A stretch of 18,975 bases of DNA, from positions 1 through 18,975 of the forward strand of contig JNEM01010129.1 in assembly GCA_000697335.1 (NCBI GenBank), in the 5' to 3' direction. The notes under the pieces are model-generated. The model was not told the origin of the DNA. It was given only the letters and a program-made list of their open reading frames with translations, and ran no database searches. How positions within the stretch are numbered: the stretch's first letter is position 1; each line of letters begins with the position of its first letter. This DNA is from Conidiobolus incongruus B7586 (taxonomy: Eukaryota; Entomophthoromycota; Entomophthoromycetes; Entomophthorales; Conidiobolaceae). Made by a program: the position numbers and the translations under genes. Positions 10,511 through 18,975 of the stretch are shown piece by piece.

Positions 10511-11125
10511 CCTTGTAAGCAGGTCAGTTGTACTGTAAAGTTACTAGTCCACTAGGAACCTTATTTATTCCTTTAAGCAAGTCCCCATAGCATATAATAT
10601 TTTACATTTAAAATACTATAAAAATAAAAATAAAAATATATTACATTTTGAATTAGTAATATATTTCCAATGTATATGCATTTATAAATACTATTATTAA
10701 TTACGCTATTCAATTAAACCTTATTTTTATTACTATATTAAGGTTTATTTTTCTTCCAAAATGAGTTTTTAAGTTATTTGTAATTTTATAACAAGAAAAT
10801 GACGAACATTTGATCATGCTGAGAAAATTTTCGTTAATTTCCATTTTTATGACTTGTTTGATTAATATGATCATATCTGATTAATTAGTAAATGACAATT
10901 TCTAAATTTAGGAAAATTTGCTGATGTCATCTTAAATTATAAAAACAGTTTTATGAATATTTGGTAGATTGGATCGGAAGTATAAAAAGTTATCAGAGTC
11001 TTGATGATATGATATAAAATCAATTATATTGTGAAGTTTCAATATTTAATCAACGTAAGTATAGATAAAAAGATACAATATATTTATTAAAGCTTTTCCT
11101 CCTTATTATCAAGTTATAAATCATA
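10511..11125. other. Upstream region of the reductase gene
   Basis: No coding sequence is seen. A TATA-like element, TATAAAAA at 10981-10988, lies 138 bp before the start codon and is the only promoter-like site I would point to. Confidence 0.4.
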
Positions 11126-12278
11126 ATGATTAGAACACCATTGATCCTTTCAGTTCTCTCGAAACCTTTACAAAAAAAATTCTTTATACAACCACATTTA
11201 CCTTTAGCTTATTTATCTAGATCTATGTCTACCAATATCCTTAAGTGGGCTAACAAGGACGGTGAATTCAAACGCCAAGTTTCCAGTTTCCGTGACTTTA
11301 TTTCTAATGATCCTAATGCCAAATTCCAACCCGAAGCTGATCGTTACCACTTGTACATCTCATATGCTTGTCCTTGGGCTCACAGAACTTTAATTGTTCT
11401 TAAGCTCAAACAATTAGATAAGCTTATTGGATTATCAGTCGTCGATTACTTAATGGGTGAGAATGGATGGAAGTTTAGTACTCCCGAAGAAACCCCAGGA
11501 AGTATTCCTGATACTGTCAACAATGCCCAATACATTAGAGAAGTCTATTTCAAGGCTGATCATAACTATGCTGCTCGTTTTACCGTCCCCGTTCTCTGGG
11601 ATAAGAAGTTGAACACTATCGTCAATAATGAAAGTTCTGAAATTATTCGTATGTTCAATTCTGCATTTGATCATTTGCTTCCTGAAGAAGTTCGTGGTGT
11701 TGATTTCTATCCTGAAGCTCTTCGCTCCAGAATTGATGAAATTAATGAATGGATCTACAACGATATCAATAATGGTGTTTACAAGAGTGGATTCGCTACC
11801 ACTCAACAAGCTTATGAGAACAATGTCTACCCACTATTCAAGAGTTTAGACAGAGTTGAAGAAATCTTATCTAAGAACAAGTACTTAGTAGGTGATAAAC
11901 TCACTGAAGCTGATATCAGACTTTGGACCACCATTATTCGTTTCGATCCCGTCTATCATGGTCACTTCAAGTGTAACTTGAAATCAATTACCCATGACTA
12001 CCCCCATATTTTGAACTGGGCCCGTCGTATCTATCAATTACCTAACAGTAAGATTAATTGTATTTCTTTTATTATTACATAATTGATATCATATTATAGT
12101 TGCTGAAACTGTCAATATGGAACACATCAAGAAACATTATTACATGAGCCACAAACAAATTAACCCCACTCAAGTTGTTCCAGTCAGCAATGGACCTGGT
12201 AATACATTTTCATTAAATCATATAATCTATATTAACATTGAATTGTTTTTAGATTTGACTGCTCCTGTCCGTGATTAG
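11126..12278 (+). CDS. Glutathionyl-hydroquinone reductase (Ecm4/PcpF-type omega GST), 3 exons
   Basis: Exons 11126-12047, 12100-12198 and 12253-12278 (introns 52 and 54 nt, both phase 1) give 348 aa. The enzyme family reduces glutathionyl-(hydro)quinones, releasing glutathione, through a cysteine thiol. The signature SYACPWAHRT holds the catalytic Cys82. Before it come SSFRDFIS and FQPEADRYHLY, after it VDYLMGENGWKFS, TPEETPGSIPDTV, the thioredoxin-fold cis-proline strand FTVPVLWDK, and NESSEIIRMFN. The all-alpha GST C-terminal domain contains LVGDKLTEADIRLW. The protein ends with INPTQVVPVSNGPDL, typical of the family. Residues 1-33 are rich in Leu, Lys, Arg and Ser with no acidic residue and look like a mitochondrial presequence; Met34 (11225) could start a cytosolic form. 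Codon choice shows more C-ending codons than its neighbours, suggesting strong expression. A broken copy lies 4.9 kb downstream. Confidence 0.96.
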
Positions 12279-13384
12279 AAAATGAAAACAATTTAAGATC
12301 TTTAAAAATTATTGATTCTATATAATAAAAATTATAATATTATAATTATTTGAGCCAATCAATAAAATAATTTTAAATTATCTTAGATCAAAGTTATAAA
12401 TAATTTAATTAATAAATTTATCCATATCAATTATTCAAACAGATTCCAAATCAAAAAATTATTAATTTTGTAAACTTTATTGATTATTACAATTGATTAT
12501 CAATTTGATAATATAGTTCTAAATATTTTATTTAGATATATCAATAGATGAAGATTTTGTAATACTCATCTTAATTTGAAATATATATATATATATATGA
12601 TTAATTTGAGTTTTGATATATTGAATTATAATATCATCTTAAGGCAGTATATATACACTATTTATTGGATTTAAAAGATAGAAAACAATTAAACTTTTGT
12701 ATCAAATATAATAATCAAGTTATTTGGTTCAATCATATATATAAACCAAATTTCGTCCCTTTCATTTATATCTTAAAAAGTGCATTTTACAAATTGATTA
12801 TTTTCAGTATTTAATATTAATATTTATATCAATGTTTCATCAAGAATAACAAAATTGAAATAAGACAGTAAATCACCAAATTATAGTAATAATAATAATA
12901 ATAATAAAAATAATAATAGTAATATATAAATTTACTAAATCAAGCATCAAAAATTGTTGAATTTTAAACATGATTTAATATTATACATCAGATTTTTATT
13001 TTATCCAAGCCAAACCCCAAAATCAATGATGTGTTTGAGTGTAATCATATATTTGGTATTATAGTCATACTAGAATAATATAAGAAATTAATATAAATAT
13101 ATTATTAAAAATACATATTTGATAGATAAATATCTAGTAATTCTCTAAATTACGAAATTGAATTTTGTATCAATTTTGAATATGATTATGTGTCAAATTT
13201 ATCAACATTTTTCAAAAATAGTATTCAATAATTAATTATTATATAAGAACAATTTTCATAAGATAAATAGATAAATTCAATCTTACATCATCCCATAAAA
13301 GCTGAAAGTTTGGCGATTATAAAAAGGAGCAGTCTCGTCGATTTGTTAGCATATATCATTATTACAATATTTTCATTATATTAA
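12279..13384. other. AT-rich intergenic region with (TA)n and (AAT)n microsatellites
   Basis: No gene is visible. (TA)n lies at about 12582-12598 and (AAT)n/(ATA)n at about 12886-12916. A slightly less AT-rich patch at 13300-13345 lies just before the WD40 gene and may be its promoter; it includes a TATAAAAA-like stretch near 13318. Confidence 0.5.
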
Positions 13385-15502
13385 ATGAGTCATACTAGTC
13401 AAGGAAATAAAACTAATAGTTCTAGTATTTATATTACTATGATATTATCCTAGCCTTAATTAAACATATATTCATTTTAGATGAACCCATTAAAGATTTA
13501 AATAAAAACAAATTTGTTATTGAACATAGTTCATCAGTATTTCATAAAATTTTAATTTTTTCATCAACCAATGATTAATTTTGAAATAGAGAGTATATAA
13601 CAACTGGATAGCTCAAGTTCCCTTAAAATACAAATATCTTCACACTCTAAACTTTGGAGCAAATAGTCAACATTATTTAGATGTTCGAGTATATTTCATC
13701 CCATATCTGGGCGAAGAGGTAATGAAAATCATATTATATTTCAATTTACTCATAGGATCATTAACACAGTATTGAATAGGTCGACAATGAAGAAGATACT
13801 TTCCATATTCCTTTATTAATATGCAATTGAAATTTCTCTGTGAATCTAGAAATTGTAATAATTTAATGATTTGATAATAGGCTATAATCAAACAATGGTA
13901 GGCTTATATTCAAAAAGCCTTGAGAGATCCATCCATAGTTATATTTACGTCGCATACCAAGCTTATAGTAATAAAATAGCCTCAGAATCTATCAGAAAGA
14001 TCCAGTATTTAGGAATAAATGGCATGGATAGAGACCAAGTATATTCAATAAACTATTAAAATTATATATAATTTTAATATTTTGGAATTTTCAGCAATTT
14101 TATCCACATATTACTCAAATTAATAAATTGAATTTTAAGAATATAAGGTAAATAGACCAAAAGTGAATTTTAAATTTCACATTCAAAAATTATTAAAACA
14201 TAGAGTAAATGAATCGAGAATCATGTCAATTTTATCAGACGGGCAAATATATGTGAATAAAGTTGAAGATGAATTTTATAATGCTTTTCCTACCATAGAA
14301 AAGTAAATATATGAAACATTATATTTTTCTTAAATAATTAAAATTTAGATTAGGCTTAATTGCGAGCATTATATTCCAACTAAAACTATTGATATTTATA
14401 AACACAAAAGAGTAGTTGCGTGTAAGATAATTTTTTATCAGGTTTTTCATTGTTAATTCCAAAATATCAAATAATCAGGTAGAGATGAATATATATTACT
14501 CTTTGATTCATTTGCTGGATCAGATGTGTTGAGTAAGTTTATTATATTATCTAAACTTATAATTTTTATGAATTTATTCTTATTCTTTATCAGATCCTAT
14601 GTCAATTGTCCGAATTCAAAAACTAGATGACTTATATGATAAAAAATCATATCATTATATTCAAGATCTCAAAATTTCTCACAGCTTTCCTAACATTATC
14701 TTTGGTGCAACTTCAGCATCACAGCTTATTACATGGGATAGTAGAATAGGGCATGTCAATATGGTAAGTTACAGTATCGGAATATTTATATTATATTAAC
14801 AATATATACAATATAGAGTTCTGAATTACATCATGGCCCCATCAGTTCTATCGACCCTCATCCTTCACATGAATATCTCATTGCAAGTGGAGGAATAGAT
14901 GGTATTGTGAAAATTTGGGATATACGTAAATTAAAGGATGTTCATTTTGGCAGCGTATATAGTGTTACATATCAAAATATCAACTTACAGCTCAACAACT
15001 GTTTTATTTAGAGTTTATCTTTATTCGATTTAATGAATCATCGCAACAAAATCAATCAAGTTTCATGGTCACCATTAATAGGAGATGTTTTAGCCTCCTG
15101 TTCTGATGATGGCACAGTAATTATTAATAATATGAAAAATAATTTAGTTATTTTATTTAATATTTTAAAAATATATAATACTAATTATTATTATAATTAT
15201 AGGATACCAATTCCTATTTTAGGCATTACGGTCACAGGTATATATAATAACTTTTTTATTGTCAATTTAATTATTAAATTTATCTAAATACTTTTAGAAC
15301 ATCAGTTAATGCATTTGATTGGTTTCCATTACAAGAAGGACCATTATCTATTGCCTCAGTATCTATTGGACATGGTAATATAGGATCTAGTTTACAGGGT
15401 ATGATTATTAAATTTTCTTATATCTCAAATTTTTAAGAGCAATGTTTAGTATGGGAAGCGGATTTAAATGGTTTCACTAGTTTGCCAAATCAATTCAATT
15501 GA
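13385..15502 (+). CDS. Divergent Msi1/RBBP4/Hat2-like WD40 protein, 15 exons
   Basis: Exons: 13385-13424, 13481-13536, 13590-13718, 13780-13822, 13881-14038, 14095-14147, 14204-14302, 14354-14421, 14479-14532, 14594-14763, 14817-14954, 15012-15146, 15203-15237, 15298-15398, 15438-15502. All phases match and give 447 aa, close to RBBP4 (about 425). Colinear matches to the histone-binding WD40 family: RVYNNWIAQVPLKYKYLHTL (N-terminal helix region), QINKLNF then IMSILSDGQIYV (first blades), FPNIIFGATSASQLITWDSR, YLIASGGIDGIVKIWDIRKL, HRNKINQVSWSPLIGDVLAS, and GHRTSVNAFDWFP ending in CLVWEADL. Relatives bind histones H3/H4 in CAF-1, Hat1, HDAC and PRC2-type complexes. The sequence is unusually diverged, and several WD dipeptides are lost. 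Exon 4 needs a GC-AG intron and exon 12 a GTTATT donor. It could be a fast-evolving paralogue or an early-stage pseudogene. Confidence 0.75.
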
Positions 15503-16163
15503 TCTTTGGTAAAGTTGATATGATATTGCCAATCGTTTTGCTTATATATCTCTCTCAAATGCTTAATGACATTTTTATAATATTGTCTAGAAAACTATAT
15601 ATTGCATTCTAAACTTCAAAGTTTAAACTCAAATGAATTTGACATATCACATTTGTAAGTGATCTTTGAGAAATAATCAAAATACTCAAGATCAGAATAA
15701 TTCATCAAAATTTATTGAACTCGCTTTTAAATCGAATAAACGTCTAATATTTGACTAATAGTATTAATATTAAATGATGAATTAAAAAATAGAAATTTAT
15801 TTTCAATTATTTTTTATTATTAAATTGTAATCCTCATTTCCAAAATTAATCAATCTAATGTATTTGCTTATTTTCCTTTTTTGGTATTTTACAATTTTCA
15901 TTGACTAATTATTATCATCCCTTTCTAGTTGGATCGCAAAATATAAAGATTTTTGTAGTAAAATAAATTAAACATTGAAATATATAATATAGAAGATTAT
16001 TTAATATAATACAATTTAAAATTTAAATTAATATAATAATAATATTAAATCAATGAAACAATATATTCAAAACTTAAATTTGATATATTGAAATGATGAT
16101 TATACAATCACTATACTTATTAATATAATAAAATCATCACTTACATTCATTTCAATATTATAG
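15503..16163. other. AT-rich intergenic region
   Basis: This lies between the WD40 gene and the broken reductase copy. No coding sequence is recognised, and nothing here obviously matches the 5' flank of the intact reductase gene. Confidence 0.5.
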
Positions 16164-17221
16164 AATAACGGCATCCAATACTACTCATAAAACTCAAATA
16201 AATGGTAAATTTAAACCTAAGTCATCAACTTTTCGTAATTGGATAGAAAATGATTCCAACGCCAAATTCCAACCAGAAGGTTATCGTTGCATCTATATAC
16301 CCATATGCATGTCCATGGGCCTATAGAACGTTAATCATATTGAAACAAAAACAATTAAAGAAGATAATTAGATTGCTAATCGTCGACTACTTCATGGGAG
16401 AGAATGGATGGAAGTTTAGTACTCCCGAAGAAACTCCCGGAAGCGTCCTAGGTACTGTGAACAATCTCAATACATTAGGGAAATCTACTTTACAGTAGCT
16501 CTCAATTATGGTGGAAGATTTATATTTCCTATCTCATGCCATAAGATATTGAACACCATCGTCAATAATGAAAGTTCTGAAATTAATCATATGTTCAATT
16601 CTGCATTTGATCATTTGCTTCCTTAAGAAGTTCGTGGTGTTGATTTCTATCCTGAAGCTCTTCGCTCCAGAATTGATGAAATTAATGAATGGATCTACAA
16701 CGATATCAATAATGGTGTTTACAAGAGTGGATTCGCTACCACTCAACAAGCTTATGAGAACAATGTCTACCCACTATTCAAGAGTTTAGACAGAGTTGAA
16801 GAAATCTTATCTAAGAACAAGTACTTAGTAGGTGATAAACTCACTGAAGCTGATATCAGACTTTGGACCACCATTATTCGTTTCGATCCCATCTATCATG
16901 GTCACTTCAAGTGTAACTTGAAATCAATTACCCATGACTACCCCCATATTTTGAATTGAGCAAGTCGTATCTATCAGCTACCCAACAGTAAGTCCAATTA
17001 TATTACTCTTAATATTACATAATTAATATAATTATATAGTTGCTGAAACTGTCAATATGGATCATATAGTGAAGCATTAATACATGAGTCATGAATCCAT
17101 TAATCCAGCAAGAGTGGTTCCAGTGAATCATGGATTAGGTAATTTAATCGGTTTATATCACTTTTAGAGATGGTTTAAATTTAAATTAATAGATATGAAT
17201 GCACCAGTTGACAATCAATAA
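16164..17221 (+). pseudogene. Broken second copy of the glutathionyl-hydroquinone reductase gene
   Basis: It is colinear with the intact gene at 11126-12278 from about its residue 36 to the C-terminus. The N-terminal targeting region is not recognisable. Lesions: a net 2-nt loss just before the PYACPWAYRT site (near 16290), a 1-nt loss near 16466, GAA to TAA at 16624-16626, TGG to TGA at 16957-16959 and a TAA at 17078-17080. Both introns are kept at the same positions and lengths (16988-17039, 52 nt; 17139-17192, 54 nt) and are themselves similar, so this is a DNA-level duplicate, not a retrocopy. Codons differ widely at silent sites in the 5' and 3' parts, meaning it lived as a functional paralogue for a long time. 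The block 16558-16955 is instead nearly identical to 11618-12015. Confidence 0.93.
16558..16955 (+). repeat. Near-identical block shared with the intact reductase gene (gene-conversion tract)
   Basis: Aligned at a constant offset of 4940 bp to 11618-12015, I count four differences in 398 bp (16586, 16589, 16624, 16891), with 266 bp (16625-16890) unbroken. On both sides similarity drops sharply to a diverged level. A shorter identical patch of 35 bp lies at 16400-16434 (matching 11459-11493). Three of the four differences change or stop the protein frame and the fourth is Val to Ile, consistent with drift after transfer into a dead copy. Confidence 0.9.
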
Positions 17222-18139
17222 CAATTAAGTCACAAAATCTTAAATATACTAACATTAGTTTAAATTATTTTAAATATACATTGAAGGATGATATTTTTAA
17301 AATTTATAATATATTAATAATATAACATTGATATTTAAATCACAGGTTATTTTAATCTAAATACTTGAACCAGGCCTTACAATTAAAAAAAATAATATTC
17401 AATAATGATTTACTTAAAATATATCACTTATTAGATAAACTATTTCAAAATACTAAGTTATATATAAAAGATATAATGATTATTATGGATAATTTTGTAT
17501 TTTTATGAACAAATTAATTGAAAAAAGTTGATTAAATTGATTTGTAAAAATATTAAATTTTTAAAATAGCTTAATTTGGCAATTATGAATTAATTTATAA
17601 TCACTTTTGATTATATATATAATTTTGAGAATATATTTGAGACAAATATTGAATTAACAATTAAAATAACTTGATTTGATTTAAAATTATTCTGAAGAAT
17701 TATATTTTATAATAATTTTTATTTATTCCTTGTGATGAAATAAATTTAAAAAAATTTAAAACATAAATAATTCCAGAGATATAAATAATATCAAAGATAA
17801 AAATCATTTTATATTTTCAGTATCAAGGGACTTGATTATAGTTTGAATAAAAATTTTTATAAAATATTATGTTTCAAAATATAATAATATTATTTGATTA
17901 TTTTTTGTTTAAAATTTACTATCAAAAATAATATTCATGAATGATAATTATATGTAAATATTCGGAATATATGAAGGATTCAAATATCCCATAAATTTTA
18001 ATGATCGAGAGATTACAAATAAACATGAATAAGTTTAGAGGTCACCATAATTCAATTTAATTATTTATACTTAGATTTCAATTCATTATAACCGATAAAA
18101 AGCCAATATAATTAATTATTAAGCAAATATAAAACCAGT
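17222..18139. other. AT-rich intergenic region
   Basis: No gene, RNA or repeat unit is recognised; stops are dense in all frames. The right end is the 5' flank of the TMEM115-like gene. Confidence 0.55.
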
Positions 18140-18975
18140 ATGCCACCATCTATTATAGCACCTAAAGTAGGCATATTTCATTTGTTTACCAACGTACCTA
18201 AATTTACGAAATATATTAATATTGGTATTGTATTATTCCCTCTAATTTATTTAATTTTCAATAATTTAACTGAAAACACTTTGGATATTGAATTTACTCC
18301 TATTTCGTAAGTTTTACTTGTCACTATTCTTTGCTATTATTTGATTTTTAATTGAAATATATAGATTTTACAGAAAACCTTGGACTTTAGTAACTTTTCC
18401 ATTTTTTCAACCGGATATATTATCTGTAAGTTAAATTGAATATTTATAAATATCTTATTTATAAAAATTAATTGGATATAGATCATCTTTTTACCTTTAA
18501 TTCACTTCATCTCTTGTAAATACTTTGAACCTCAATGGACTAGTCGAGAACTCTTCTTCTTTTGGTTTTTAATCAACTTCCTCTCAGCTATTTCAACAAG
18601 TTTCGTTTATACTATAATTTATACTATTAAACAAAAGCCTTCAGAATAGTAAGTTATGCAAATTTTTAATTGATATTTTAAATTTATACAAATTTGAATG
18701 TAGTGAGTTGATTACCATTAAAGGTCTATTACCTATTTTAGCAGCTTTTACAGTTGCATATAAGCAAGCTATACCTGAGTATAAAATTAAACTATTCAAA
18801 AATTTTGTTGGATTCAAACTCAAAGTAAGCGTCATATAATATTTCTATATAAACTCAATTTTTAACGGTATTTAATAGCAATTACCTGGATTATTTTTAA
18901 TCATATTATTAATTAGAAGTATTTTAATGAGAAGTTTTCAATATTTTATAATTAGTTGGTTTGGAATTTTTATTA
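18140..18975 (+). CDS. TMEM115/DUF1751 rhomboid-like membrane protein (partial, 3' end outside window)
   Basis: Exons 18140-18306, 18365-18425, 18482-18648, 18704-18824 and 18879 to the edge join in phase across four introns of 54-58 nt, giving the first 204 residues. Conserved points of the family: a first membrane segment (residues about 24-42), then FYRKPWTLVTFPFFQPDILS, a cytosol/lumen turn with FEPQWTSREL, a second and third hydrophobic segment, then LPILAAFTVAYKQAIPEYK (the KQ.IPE motif) and QLPGLFLIILL. Relatives are multi-pass Golgi proteins with a rhomboid-like fold and no protease active site; human TMEM115 affects retrograde Golgi-to-ER transport. ATG at 18140 is the first in frame and gives a short cytosolic tail. 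The 3' part lies outside the window, so completeness cannot be judged. Confidence 0.85.

Noticed and set aside
11450-11809. Minus-strand frame of 119 codons inside the reductase gene, repeated at 16534-16749
   Set aside because: It is an antisense shadow. It recurs only because the pseudogene shares that block of sequence.
13673-13891. Minus-strand frame of 72 codons inside the WD40 gene
   Set aside because: It spans exons and introns of the plus-strand gene and has no recognisable protein character.
16164-17221. Processed retrocopy of the reductase
   Set aside because: Both introns are present at the same positions and lengths, which excludes an RNA intermediate.
1-18975. CRISPR array, bacterial operon signals, LTR or virus-like elements
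   Set aside because: No regularly spaced repeats, terminal repeats, or capsid, polymerase, integrase or transposase motifs were seen; gene structure is eukaryotic.

Overview
This window looks like nuclear DNA from a fungus with a very AT-rich genome. Most genes are cut by many short introns (about 39-61 nt, mostly GTAAG/GTATG...TAG), TAA/TAG/TGA act as stops, and intergenic DNA is nearly pure A/T. The gene set points to fungi: a Net1/Tof2/Dnt1-type nucleolar protein, a Ree1-like DUF1349 protein, a PP2A activator (PTPA/Rrd), an Ecm4-type glutathionyl-hydroquinone reductase, an Msi1/RBBP4-type WD40 protein and a TMEM115/DUF1751 membrane protein. An early-diverging AT-rich lineage is my guess; the sequence does not fix the species.

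Layout, left to right: AT-rich flank (1-883); six-exon NET1/DNT1-like gene (884-4495, +), 1112 aa, with an N-terminal ubiquitin-like domain and a long Ser/Asp/Glu tail of seven acidic clusters; two-exon DUF1349 gene (4559-5197, -), tail to tail with it with 63 bp between stops; tRNA-His(GTG) (5751-5821, +); three-exon PTPA gene (6193-7402, -); a 3.7 kb stretch with no intact gene but with decayed coding remnants (about 8.0-8.4, 9.06-9.46 and 10.1-10.5 kb); three-exon glutathionyl-hydroquinone reductase gene (11126-12278, +); a 15-exon divergent Msi1/RBBP4-like WD40 gene (13385-15502, +); a broken second copy of the reductase gene (16164-17221, +); AT-rich DNA; and the first five exons of a TMEM115-like gene running off the right edge (18140-18975, +).

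The genes are unrelated housekeeping functions (nucleolus/cell cycle, phosphatase activation, redox, chromatin, Golgi membrane) and show no pathway clustering. The clearest unusual signals are (1) the reductase gene/pseudogene pair, in which a ~400 bp block is almost identical while both flanks are strongly diverged, as expected from recent gene conversion; (2) the Nopp140-like repeated acidic architecture attached to a Net1/Dnt1-type head; (3) the fast-evolving, intron-dense Msi1-like gene with two non-canonical splice donors; and (4) the decayed coding fragments between PTPA and the reductase. I found no CRISPR array, no recognisable transposon or virus-like element, and no obvious new multi-gene system.
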